Below are positions 39,800 through 46,871 of a stretch of DNA of 46,871 nt, piece after piece (position 1 is the first letter of the stretch; the number at the start of each line of letters is the position of its first letter). Source of the stretch: an uncultured Bacteroidia bacterium (GTDB lineage Bacteria; Bacteroidota; Bacteroidia; Bacteroidales; UBA932); assembly GCA_902781705.1 (NCBI GenBank), contig CACZKE010000020.1:1-46871 (forward strand). Direction: 5' to 3'. The translations under genes and the position numbers were made by a program. Below the pieces are notes generated by a model that did no database searches, had not been told where the DNA came from, and was given only the letters and a program-made list of their open reading frames with translations.

Positions 39800-40954
39800 T
39801 TATTCCGGTAATTCAAAATAGTATTTGCGGATCCAGTATTCGAACAGCGGGTCCAGGAACTCGGGCTTGTCGTCGCCGTCGAAGGTCAGGATTTCCTTTT
39901 TCATGAGCGCGTCCTTCACCCGCTTGACATTGGCGGAGGAATTGAGATTGTATTTGCGGATGACTTCGGAGGCGCTGAAGCGGGTATTCCCTTCCACGGT
40001 AGCACGCAGCAGGCTCACCTGGAACGTGGTGAGTCCGTTCATCATGGCCCGGAAGCGGGGCTCATGGACCGAGATGAGGCAGGACAGGGCGTCCACCAGC
40101 ACCGGCTCCATGATGTAACCCTTGGACATGGAGTTGCAGATGGCGGAGAAATGGTTGATATACCAGAGGTTGTTCTTGAACAGGCGGCAGGCCCCGATCA
40201 GGAGGTTCTTTTCCATGACCTTGCCGCCGGCGAGGAAGCCCTTGATGACATGGTCCGCAATCTCCCGTTCATCGACCTGGGACAGCGGCACGCGGGTGAC
40301 GCGGCGATAGAACAGGCGGCTGGACTCGAAGATTTCCTTCATTGCGTTCACCATGGATCCGCTGAAGACGAAGGAGAAGCCCTTGTGTCCGGCCTCGGCC
40401 TCTTCCCGGATCACTTCGTCCAGGGAACGGAGGATCCGGTAACCGTCCTCGGTGAATTCCACGTTCTGGAACTCGTCGATGATCAGCAGGAGGGGTGACG
40501 ACCTCTCCTGGGCGATGAGGAACGGCAGGCGGAGGACCGCCTTCACGTCGGCCGTATCCAGGTCCCATCCCCGGGACAGGACCTCGTCCCGGTCGGCAAA
40601 GGCGTCCCGGTCGAAGACGAAATGCGTTCCCGCAAGATACTTTTCCACCATCCGGCCGTACTCGTCCGGGGTCGATGCCACCATCCGGATGACGGTGGAT
40701 CCGTACCGGAGCAGGAATTCGTCCACGGTGCGGATGTTCAGGACAGAGAACTGTCCCACGGTGAACGGTTTGGTGGAAAAGCGCATGGAGAAAAGCGCCT
40801 GCTGGACAAGGGATGTCTTGCCGCTGCGGGGCGGTTCGATCAGGGCGACGTGTTCCCCTTGCGAAAGGAGGTTGGAAAGGATCGTACAGTCACTCTTCCG
40901 GCCGATGAAATCCTTGCCGGTCACGAATTTGTCATACGGAAAAGGCGTGTCCAT
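39800..40954 (-). CDS. AAA-family ATPase with C-terminal winged helix
   Basis: 384 residues of the PF01637-like (archaeal-type STAND) ATPases. FIGRKSDCTILSNLL precedes Walker A, EPPRSGKTSLV (near residue 42); Walker B is LLLIIDEFQNV (near 160), and FVFSGSM is the sensor I-like strand. The C-terminal 100 residues look like a winged helix (SASEVIRKYNLNSSANVKRVKDALMKK). Such proteins are common in Bacteroidetes and archaea with unknown roles, perhaps sensing or regulation. It is divergent from the AsmA-like gene and upstream of the sirtuin. Confidence 0.82.
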   Translation of the reverse strand: MDTPFPYDKFVTGKDFIGRKSDCTILSNLLSQGEHVALIEPPRSGKTSLVQQALFSMRFSTKPFTVGQFSVLNIRTVDEFLLRYGSTVIRMVASTPDEYGRMVEKYLAGTHFVFDRDAFADRDEVLSRGWDLDTADVKAVLRLPFLIAQERSSPLLLIIDEFQNVEFTEDGYRILRSLDEVIREEAEAGHKGFSFVFSGSMVNAMKEIFESSRLFYRRVTRVPLSQVDEREIADHVIKGFLAGGKVMEKNLLIGACRLFKNNLWYINHFSAICNSMSKGYIMEPVLVDALSCLISVHEPRFRAMMNGLTTFQVSLLRATVEGNTRFSASEVIRKYNLNSSANVKRVKDALMKKEILTFDGDDKPEFLDPLFEYWIRKYYFELPE

Positions 40955-40960
40955 ATACTC

Positions 40961-40983
40961 GTAACTTGTTTGTTACAAATATA
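40961..40983 (-). promoter_or_regulatory. -7 box and small inverted repeat upstream of the ATPase gene
   Basis: TATATTTG (40983-40976, minus strand) gives a leader of about 18 nt. Immediately downstream, GTAAC-TTGTTT-GTTAC (40961-40976) is a 5-bp inverted repeat covering the expected transcription start, so it could be an operator or a short leader stem. Confidence 0.4.
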
Positions 40984-41028
40984 GGAAATCTTTTCCGGAA
41001 GCGAAACGGCAGGATGCTATATTTTCGC

Positions 41029-41036
41029 TATCTTTG
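41029..41036 (+). promoter_or_regulatory. -7 box of the AsmA-like gene
   Basis: TATCTTTG lies 8 nt before the ATG at 41045. The expected start near 41040 gives a leader of about 5 nt. No good TTG at the usual distance. Confidence 0.55.
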
Positions 41037-41044
41037 CATGACGA

Positions 41045-44000
41045 ATGAAACCGGGACGGATCATACGGAACATCCTGCTGGGCCTTGTGAGCCTGGTGCT
41101 GATCCTCCTTGTCGCCCTTCAGGTGATCCTGCGGCCCAAGGTGCTTACGGGCATCGTAAACCAGGTGGCTGCCACCTATGTGGACGGCGGAGAACTCACC
41201 TTCGACCGGGTAAAGGCGTCCGTCATCAAGGATTTCCCGCATCTGAACTTCACCATCGACGGCGGAGCGCTCACCTATCCCCACGACCGGTTCGCGGCAT
41301 TCGATTCCACGATGGTGGAGAAGGGCCGCTTCCCCCTGCTGCGGGCCGGGAGGGCGCCGGAACGGGATACGCTGGCGTCTTTCCATCGGCTTACCGCATC
41401 CCTCAACTACGTCACCCTCCTCAGAAAGACCTCTTATGACATCCGGCGCGTGGAACTGGACCGTCCCCGGATCTTCGCCCACTATTACGACAGCACGGCG
41501 GCGAACTGGAACATCCTTCGCCTGGGAGGATCCGAAGACACGACCTCCGCTCCCCTGCCGCCCATCCGGGTGCAGCGCGTGCTGCTGACGGGCCGTCCCT
41601 TCATCGTCTATACCAACCGGCAGGATACGCTGCTGGGGGTGCTCCGGATGAAGGAACTCGCCTTTGACGGAAAAATCGACACGCACGACATTCCGGGCAG
41701 CCGGGTTTCCCTGACGGCCGACAGTCTCTTCCTCAGCGGCCGGCTTCCGGCGGACACCCTGTCCATGGGTCTGGACCGGCTGACGCTGGAAGGAAAGGAC
41801 CGCAAGGCCGTCCTGACCGCCGATGCCAAGGCCTTCCTGTCTCTCCGCTCTGCCGGAAGGATGCGGATTCCCGTCCGTCTGGAGGCCGATGCGACCTTCC
41901 CGCAGCGGAAGGACGGGGTCCTGGAGGTGTTGCTGGACCGCCTGGGACTGCGGGTGGCGACCATCGACCTGAAAGGCAGCGGCGGTGCCGTTTTCCGGAA
42001 GGACTCCACCGAGATCCGGGCCGATGCATCCATCGAAAAATGCTCCCTGGGCGAACTGCTGGCCGCTTATCAATCCAATTTTCCGATTCTGAAGAAAGTC
42101 CGGACTGACGCTGTCCTGGACCTCAGGGCCCATGCGGACGGTGCCGTGGCGAAGGGCCGGCTGCCCCGCATCCAGGCGCACCTGCAGGTCCCGGACGCCT
42201 ACCTGGATTACGAGGGACTGGGCCGGCGCGGCCGCATCTCCCTGGATGTCGATGCGCTCACGGACGAGGACCTGAAACTGGACCTGGACCTGAACCGGGT
42301 GCTCGTGGATATCGCCGGCGCCCGCCTGGATGTCAAGGGCACGGCGGCCGACCTGACGGGCGACGACCCGTTCTTCGCCCTGAGCGGGAAGGTCCGCGCC
42401 CGGGTGGACTCTCTCACCGGCGCCTTCACGGCCGAAAAAGGCATCACTGGCACCGGCTCCCTGACGGCTGACATCGACGGACAGGCCCGGCTGTCGCAAC
42501 TCTCCCTCGCCCGGATCGGCCAGGCCGACATCAAGGGCACTGCCGTCATCCGGGACCTCCGCGTGGATGACACCAAGGACCGGCTGAAGGCCTATGTGCA
42601 GCAGGCGGACCTCGTGCTGGAGACCAAGGGGAACCGGATCGACGACAACATGCGCCGCGGCGCCCGGGTACTGGCGCTGGACGCCACACTGGACACGCTC
42701 TCAGCCACTTACAAGGAAGGAACATACATCCGCGGCCGGGGCGTCCGGCTCCTGGCCCAGAACGCCGCCTCCATCCTGCAGGGCGGGAAGGAACTCACGC
42801 CGCTGATGGGCGTCCTGAAGTTCGCTTCCCTGTCCATGAAGGACGACGACGGCCTCTCCGCCGGTGTACGGGACAACACCGAGACCTTCCGCGTAACACC
42901 CTCCACGGAGGATTTCCGCTCTCCGAGACTGAATCTGACGAGCAAGAGCACCGGCGTCCGCGTACGCAGCGGCTCCAACGGAGCATTGCTGCGGGACCTG
43001 AAGTTCGACATCACCGCCAACAAACGCCTCACCGGTCCCGGAACGAGAAGCCGGCGGGCGCATCTCGTGGATTCCCTCAAGGGCGTCTATCCGGGCGTTC
43101 CGGAGGATTCCCTGCTCATCAAGTACCGGGCGAGCCGCCCGCGCCGGGCCCTGCCGGCCTGGATGCAGGAGGCCGATTTCCGGAAAAAGGACATCCATAT
43201 CAGTCTTTCCGATGCCTTGAAACAGTACTACCGGGACTGGGATTTCGGCGGGAGCGTTTCCGCCGGCGAGGCCCGGATCCTTTATCCGGCATTTCCGCTG
43301 CGGACCCAGGTCAAGGACCTCCGGGGCAAGGTGTCCGGCGACCGGATCGACCTGGACAACGTGACGGTCACGGCCGGCAACTCCGACCTGTCGGCCCGGG
43401 CTTCCCTGACGAACCTCCGCCGGTCCATCCTCGGGCGGGGCACCATCGGCCTGGAAGGGCTCCTGTCCTCCAACTTCCTCGATGCCAACGAACTGATGCG
43501 GGCCTATGCCTACTGGCGGACCTACGAGCCGGAAAAGGCGATGGAGAAGGCCAGCGACGAAGCCGTCGAACGGGCGATCGCATCGACGGAACTCCCTGAT
43601 TCTGCGGATGTTTCCCGTCTTATCGTCGTCCCGGCGAACCTGGATGCGAAGGTCACCCTGGAAGCCAGCGGCATCCGGTACGACAGCCTGGAAGTGACCT
43701 GGGCAGCCGCCGACATCGCCATGAAGCAGCGGACACTCCAGATCACCAACGCGCTCGCCGCCTCGAACATGGGCGACATCTATTTCGAAGGATTCTACTC
43801 CACCCGGTCCAAGCAGGACATCAAGGCGGGCTTCGACCTCAATCTCGTGGACATCACGGCGGAGAAGGTCATCACCCTCTTCCCAGCGGTGGACACTTTG
43901 ATGCCCATGCTGCGGTCCTTCGCGGGCGACCTGGACTGCGAACTCGCCGCGACCTCGGACGTGGACACCCTGATGAACCTGGTACTTCCTTCCATCGACG

Positions 44001-44713
44001 GGGTGATGCGGATCTCCGGCAAGGACCTGTCGATCTCGGGCGAGAGCAAAGAATTCAAGAAGATCGCCAAACTCCTGAAGTTCAGGGATAAAGGCGGCGC
44101 CAACGTGGACAGGATGGCCGTCACCGGCATGGTACGGGACAATGTGCTGGAGGTCTTCCCCTTCGTGCTGGACGTGGACCGGTATGTGCTGGCAGCCAGC
44201 GGATTGCAGCATCTGGACGAGTCGTTCAAGTACCACCTTTCGGTGATCAAGTCTCCCCTGCTGGTGAAGTTCGGCATCAACATCTGGGGCGACGACTTCG
44301 ACCACATCAAGTACGGACTGGGAAAGGCCAAGTACCGGAATGTCAACGTGCCCGTGTTCACCAAGCAGTTGGACACGGTCCAGTACAGCCTGCTGGCCTC
44401 CATCCATAACATTTTCGAACTGGGCGTGGAGAAGGCCATTGCCGAGAACAAGGCCCAGCAGTACGTCCAGACGCGCATGGAAGAGACCGGCTACAGTGCC
44501 GCCGACACCCTGGCCGCCCCCGCCTCCGTGGCCGACTCCGTCGCCGTCATGTCCCGCCGCTTCGAACAGGCGGCCCTTGAAACGGACCGGGAGGTCCCCC
44601 GGGAGGAAGTGATTTCTGTCATTTCGGACGCAGCCGTTCCCCCCGTCATTTCGAGCGGAGCCGCAGGCGGAGTCGAGAAATCTACAGCCAAGAAAGAAGA
44701 TGAACAGTTTTGA
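41045..44713 (+). CDS. large AsmA-like inner-membrane/periplasmic protein
   Basis: 1222 residues. One N-terminal transmembrane helix (about 8-30, IIRNILLGLVSLVLILLVAL) then a very long periplasmic part rich in beta strands, as in AsmA/TamB-type bridging proteins. These are thought to move phospholipids between membranes or assist outer-membrane assembly. The AsmA signature regions are the early GELTFDRVKASVIKDFPHLN block and the late FDLNLVDITAEKVITLFPAV block (near 940). The last 34 residues (from about 1189) are encoded by two copies of the GTCATTTCGAG repeat and look added on. It overlaps prmA by 14 bp. Confidence 0.85.
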   Translation: MKPGRIIRNILLGLVSLVLILLVALQVILRPKVLTGIVNQVAATYVDGGELTFDRVKASVIKDFPHLNFTIDGGALTYPHDRFAAFDSTMVEKGRFPLLRAGRAPERDTLASFHRLTASLNYVTLLRKTSYDIRRVELDRPRIFAHYYDSTAANWNILRLGGSEDTTSAPLPPIRVQRVLLTGRPFIVYTNRQDTLLGVLRMKELAFDGKIDTHDIPGSRVSLTADSLFLSGRLPADTLSMGLDRLTLEGKDRKAVLTADAKAFLSLRSAGRMRIPVRLEADATFPQRKDGVLEVLLDRLGLRVATIDLKGSGGAVFRKDSTEIRADASIEKCSLGELLAAYQSNFPILKKVRTDAVLDLRAHADGAVAKGRLPRIQAHLQVPDAYLDYEGLGRRGRISLDVDALTDEDLKLDLDLNRVLVDIAGARLDVKGTAADLTGDDPFFALSGKVRARVDSLTGAFTAEKGITGTGSLTADIDGQARLSQLSLARIGQADIKGTAVIRDLRVDDTKDRLKAYVQQADLVLETKGNRIDDNMRRGARVLALDATLDTLSATYKEGTYIRGRGVRLLAQNAASILQGGKELTPLMGVLKFASLSMKDDDGLSAGVRDNTETFRVTPSTEDFRSPRLNLTSKSTGVRVRSGSNGALLRDLKFDITANKRLTGPGTRSRRAHLVDSLKGVYPGVPEDSLLIKYRASRPRRALPAWMQEADFRKKDIHISLSDALKQYYRDWDFGGSVSAGEARILYPAFPLRTQVKDLRGKVSGDRIDLDNVTVTAGNSDLSARASLTNLRRSILGRGTIGLEGLLSSNFLDANELMRAYAYWRTYEPEKAMEKASDEAVERAIASTELPDSADVSRLIVVPANLDAKVTLEASGIRYDSLEVTWAAADIAMKQRTLQITNALAASNMGDIYFEGFYSTRSKQDIKAGFDLNLVDITAEKVITLFPAVDTLMPMLRSFAGDLDCELAATSDVDTLMNLVLPSIDGVMRISGKDLSISGESKEFKKIAKLLKFRDKGGANVDRMAVTGMVRDNVLEVFPFVLDVDRYVLAASGLQHLDESFKYHLSVIKSPLLVKFGINIWGDDFDHIKYGLGKAKYRNVNVPVFTKQLDTVQYSLLASIHNIFELGVEKAIAENKAQQYVQTRMEETGYSAADTLAAPASVADSVAVMSRRFEQAALETDREVPREEVISVISDAAVPPVISSGAAGGVEKSTAKKEDEQF
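44619..44683. repeat. GTCATTTCGAG element inside the 3' coding end of the AsmA-like gene
   Basis: A degraded copy (GTCATTTCGGACGCAG from 44618) is followed by a full 39-bp copy at 44645-44683. The full copy differs at one base from the intergenic copy at 45565-45603. It is translated in frame as VISSGAAGGVEKS. The insertion kept the frame open, and the stop lies 30 bp further on, within prmA. Confidence 0.85.
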
Positions 44714-45548
44714 ATATATCGAGGTATCCGTCCGCCTGGAGCCCTTCTCCGAAGAGACGGCCGAAATGCTCATGGCGGATCTCGCCGAACTCCCCTACGA
44801 CTCCTTCGTCACGGAGGAGCCGTTCCTGAAGGCCTACATTCCCCTTTCGGAGTATCGTCCCGGAGATCTGAAGGTAGTCTTGAGCGGTTATGCCGATGTC
44901 GCTGGCTTCGAGGCCGTGCCCATCCAGGGCCAGAATTGGAACAAGGAGTGGGAGCAGCGGTTCGAGCCCATCGTTGTGGACGGGAAAGTCACCGTCAAAG
45001 CCAGGTTCAACGAGAACGTCCCCCGCACGCGGTTCAACATCTGGATCGACCCGGAAATGGCCTTCGGAACCGGCTCGCATCACACGACCTACATGATGAT
45101 GCAGCGGATGCTGGGCATCGAGTCCCTGATTCGGGGGCACGTGGTCCTGGACATGGGCTGCGGGACCGCCATCCTGGGCATCCTCGCCGCCAAGATGGGC
45201 GCCCGGAAGGTCTTCGCGGTCGATATCGACGCCGTCGCCGCCCATTCCGCCTGGGGCAACGCCCGCTGGAACCGCGTCGGCACCCGCGTGGAAACCGCCT
45301 GCGGCGACGCCTCCCTCCTGCAGATGGGCTCGTACGACGTCATCCTCGCGAACATCCACCGGAACATCCTGATCGAGGACATGCCCACGTACGTGCGCTC
45401 CCTCCGGCACGGCGGCCGCCTCCTGATGAGCGGCTTCTACGAGACCGACATCCCGGCTTTGCAGGAACGCGCCTCCGCCCTCGGCCTCACCTTCATCGGC
45501 CAGACCCTCCGCGACGAATGGGCCTGCATCGAATTCGCGAAGGCATAA
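44700..45548 (+). CDS. prmA: ribosomal protein L11 methyltransferase
   Basis: 282 residues. The N-terminal L11-recognition domain (residues 1-85) is followed by NWNKEWEQRFEPI and the PrmA block DPEMAFGTGSHHTTYMMM. The SAM-binding motif I is VLDMGCGTAILGILAAKMGA (near 150), the acidic motif II is VFAVDIDAVA, and the catalytic-loop motif is ANIHRNIL (NPPY-like position). It trimethylates L11 on N-terminal and lysine amines. Its start overlaps the AsmA-like gene by 14 bp. It is somewhat shorter than the E. coli enzyme (293), as is usual in Bacteroidetes. Confidence 0.95.
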   Translation: MNSFEYIEVSVRLEPFSEETAEMLMADLAELPYDSFVTEEPFLKAYIPLSEYRPGDLKVVLSGYADVAGFEAVPIQGQNWNKEWEQRFEPIVVDGKVTVKARFNENVPRTRFNIWIDPEMAFGTGSHHTTYMMMQRMLGIESLIRGHVVLDMGCGTAILGILAAKMGARKVFAVDIDAVAAHSAWGNARWNRVGTRVETACGDASLLQMGSYDVILANIHRNILIEDMPTYVRSLRHGGRLLMSGFYETDIPALQERASALGLTFIGQTLRDEWACIEFAKA

Positions 45549-45564
45549 CCTTCCGTTCTCCTCT

Positions 45565-45603
45565 GTCATTTCGAGCGGAGCCGCAGGCGAAGTCGAGAAA
45601 TCT
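45565..45603. repeat. GTCATTTCGAG element, full 39-bp intergenic copy
   Basis: Begins 17 bp after the prmA stop and ends 13 bp before the tRNA promoter. It matches the coding copy at 44645-44683 at 38 of 39 positions. Compared with the short form near 22072, it has a 12-bp insert, AGCCGCAGGCGA-like, between the two palindromic halves. Confidence 0.85.
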
Positions 45604-45616
45604 CAATATTTTTCCG

Positions 45617-45624
45617 TACCTTTG
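45617..45624 (+). promoter_or_regulatory. -7 box of the tRNA-Leu gene
   Basis: TACCTTTG ends 12 nt before the mature tRNA 5' end. The expected start near 45628 leaves about 9 nt for RNase P to remove. The -33 box would fall near the repeat element at 45565-45603 and is not a clear TTG. Confidence 0.55.
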
Positions 45625-45636
45625 TATTTCCCTCAT

Positions 45637-45718
45637 GCGGGTGTGTTGGAATTGGTAGACAACCCAGACTTAGGATCTGGTGGCGCAAGCCGTGGGGGTT
45701 CGAGTCCCCCCACCCGTA
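45637..45718 (+). tRNA. tRNA-Leu (anticodon UAG)
   Basis: 82 nt with a full cloverleaf. Acceptor GCGGGTG pairs with CACCCGT (the first pair is G-U) plus discriminator A. The D-loop has TTGGTAGAC. The anticodon stem CCAGA/TCTGG encloses the loop CTTAGGA, anticodon TAG. A long variable arm (TGGCGCAAGCCGT), typical of tRNA-Leu, precedes the T-arm with GGTTCGAGTCC. The CCA end is not encoded (ACG follows). Confidence 0.96.
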
Positions 45719-45794
45719 CGATACTATTTAACTAATTGATTTTCAGAGATTTAGATTTCCGAGAAAAGTCAATTTCCGTGAGAATTCCGATGCA

Positions 45795-45828
45795 AAACCC
45801 CGGCAATCATCCAAGACTGTCGGGGTTT
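45795..45828. terminator. hairpin between tRNA-Leu and the radical SAM gene
   Basis: Arms AAACCCCGGCA and TGTCGGGGTTT (one G-U pair) with a 12-nt loop. It lies 76 nt after the tRNA and 35 nt after the stop of the convergent radical SAM gene. Short T-runs follow on both strands, so it may serve both. Confidence 0.7.
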
Positions 45829-45862
45829 GTGTTATGCCGATAAATCGAATTTGCAGAATCAA

Positions 45863-46765
45863 TCAGCAACAAGTCCTTGTCTGCCGTAACTGCTCTTTTC
45901 GCGCGGAGGGAATAATTTCTTCGTGGAAGAAGTAGTTGACCACCACGGGCGGTTCCCCGTGTTTGGCACGCCGGCTGTCATCATTACGGACATAAGGCGG
46001 GCCTTCCTCAGCGCAGAAGCTGCGCATCCGGGCATCCAGATCGCTCCAGAAAGTGCGGTCTTTTCGGGTGTAGATGTCGCGGTACAGGCCATCCAGTTCG
46101 GGATGGTTCAGGTGAATCCAGTCCAGGATGCGTCCCTTGTAATCTCCTCGCAGATTGAGGTTTTCAAGCCAGACAAGGTTGCAATAGTCCTTGGCTCGCA
46201 GAATAATCTCTTCCACATCCGTGATGCCCGGGAAAATGGGCGATATGAAGCAGGTCGTCTGCACCCCGGCATCATAGAATTGTCGCATCGCCTCCAGACG
46301 TCGTTCGATGCTGACGCCCCGGTCCATCTCTTTTCTGAAATCTTCTTCCAGCGTATTGATGCTCCAGCTCACGCGGGCATTCGGGAAAGTCTTGATGAGG
46401 TCCAGGTCCCGAAGAACAAGGTCGCTCTTCGTTGATATGCTTACGCTGATGCCACTACCCTGGAGTTGTTCAAGAAGTGCACGGGTTCTTTTGTACTTGG
46501 CCTCACAGGGCTGGTAACAATCAGTCACAGAACCAAAGAAAGCCTCCTTCCCTGCATACTTTTTGGCGTTCTTGATCTCCGGCCACATCTTCACATCGAC
46601 AAAAGATCCCCAAGGCTCCGGATGATTGGTAAAACGCTTCATGAACGAGGCATAGCAATATTTACATGCGTGCGTGCATCCCACATAGGGGTTGACCGAG
46701 AAGTCGGCAACCGGCAGGTTGGACTTCGTCATCACGGCCTTGACTTCGATTTCTTGGATTGCCAT
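45863..46765 (-). CDS. radical SAM protein, SPL/mobile-pair B type
   Basis: 300 residues. The N-terminal YVGCTHACKYCYASF (CxxxCxxC near residue 30) binds a [4Fe-4S] cluster and SAM. GSVTDCYQPCEAKYKRTRALLEQL is the next block, shared by the spore-photoproduct-lyase-like and 'radical SAM mobile pair protein B' families, which travel on mobile elements in Bacteroidetes. The reaction is unknown. GC content looks lower than in neighbouring genes, and the gene lies next to a tRNA-Leu, which suggests acquisition. A family A partner is not found beside it. Mature start MAIQEIEVKAVMTKSN. Confidence 0.82.
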   Translation of the reverse strand: MAIQEIEVKAVMTKSNLPVADFSVNPYVGCTHACKYCYASFMKRFTNHPEPWGSFVDVKMWPEIKNAKKYAGKEAFFGSVTDCYQPCEAKYKRTRALLEQLQGSGISVSISTKSDLVLRDLDLIKTFPNARVSWSINTLEEDFRKEMDRGVSIERRLEAMRQFYDAGVQTTCFISPIFPGITDVEEIILRAKDYCNLVWLENLNLRGDYKGRILDWIHLNHPELDGLYRDIYTRKDRTFWSDLDARMRSFCAEEGPPYVRNDDSRRAKHGEPPVVVNYFFHEEIIPSARKEQLRQTRTCC

Positions 46766-46779
46766 GAAATCACGATTTA

Positions 46780-46871
46780 TCAGTGGATATTGGAGACGAT
46801 CAGCCAGAGGCTGACGGCGATCATCACGCCTGCGACGATCTTCTGATAGCGTTTCCGGTTGACATTACGGA
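46780..46871 (-). CDS. C-terminal end of a membrane protein (partial)
   Basis: The minus strand enters the window in an open frame encoding RNVNRKRYQKIVAGVMIAVS, a final hydrophobic segment and NIH before a TGA at 46780-46782. A basic loop followed by one last transmembrane helix is typical of the C-terminus of TauE/SafE-type and other small transporters. This is only a 29-residue fragment, so I give no name. It lies 14 bp upstream of the radical SAM ATG. Confidence 0.6.
   Translation of the reverse strand, partial: RNVNRKRYQKIVAGVMIAVSLWLIVSNIH

Noticed and set aside
39087-40954. SIR2-based anti-phage defence system
   Set aside because: The SIR2 protein is a compact CobB-type deacylase with no fused sensor, and the ATPase is of a common Bacteroidetes family. 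Proximity to rpsU suggests a housekeeping context.
45719-45862. Attachment site formed by a repeat of the tRNA 3' end
   Set aside because: I searched the visible sequence after the tRNA for a copy of GGTTCGAGTCCCCCCACCC and found none in the window.

Overview
The window comes from a GC-rich (roughly 60% by eye) member of the Bacteroidales. The evidence is a SusC/SusD pair, BACON and DUF5018 lipoproteins, promoters of the Bacteroidetes type (TTG, about 20 nt, TAnnTTTG), near absence of Shine-Dalgarno (SD) sequences, a ParE of Bacteroidetes type, and a zinc-less CobB. The lineage could be Alistipes-like or an uncultured gut group; the sequence alone does not settle this. There is no rRNA, CRISPR array, transposase or prophage.

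Layout. 1-300: a 2[4Fe-4S] ferredoxin on the minus strand and possibly the tail of a plus-strand gene. 388-8588 (plus): a DUF1573 lipoprotein, then a tightly packed run of topoisomerase IV subunit B (parE), a PlsC-like acyltransferase, a long-chain acyl-CoA synthetase, an FAD-dependent oxidoreductase lipoprotein and a DUF5009/HGSNAT-like membrane protein. 8578-20837 (minus): a seven-gene polysaccharide utilisation locus (PUL), transcribed susC, susD, DUF5018 lipoprotein, phosphodiester glycosidase (NAGPA), GHL10 glycosidase-like, triple-BACON lipoprotein, second GHL10. Divergent from it at 20953-23420 are a Tat-exported DUF4434 lipoprotein and an MFS sugar porter. Together these suggest surface capture of an unknown glycan, periplasmic trimming including possible removal of a phosphodiester-linked sugar, and import of a released monosaccharide. 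The PUL has no regulator in the window.

23430-24940 (minus): the rpsF-rpsR-rplI operon, followed by a candidate structured small RNA with its own promoter and terminator. 24980-25400 is non-coding, with a degenerate 22-24 bp tandem array and hairpins. 25410-31299 (minus): hrpB helicase (with a disturbed 5' end), pepD, a DUF4831 protein and an LpxL-like acyltransferase. 31388-38764 (plus): POT peptide transporter, zeta-toxin-like kinase, TldD, TldE, SlyD-like FKBP, GT2 glycosyltransferase and HAD phosphatase, mostly overlapping or abutting. 38842-40954 (minus): rpsU, sirtuin, AAA ATPase. 41045-45548 (plus): AsmA-like protein and prmA. 45637-45718: tRNA-Leu(UAG). 45863-46765 (minus): a radical SAM protein of the mobile-pair/SPL type, and then the C-terminal end of a membrane protein running off the window.

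Main points for a second look: (1) the only two strong SD sequences I found precede rpsR and rpsU, whose products help hide the anti-SD of Bacteroidia ribosomes; (2) a roughly 108-nt candidate RNA at 23436-23543 whose predicted first base opens a closing stem; (3) the NAGPA/GHL10 PUL; (4) a one-base frame problem plus a terminator-like hairpin inside the 5' end of hrpB; (5) an intergenic repeat element that has become the coding C-terminus of the AsmA-like protein.
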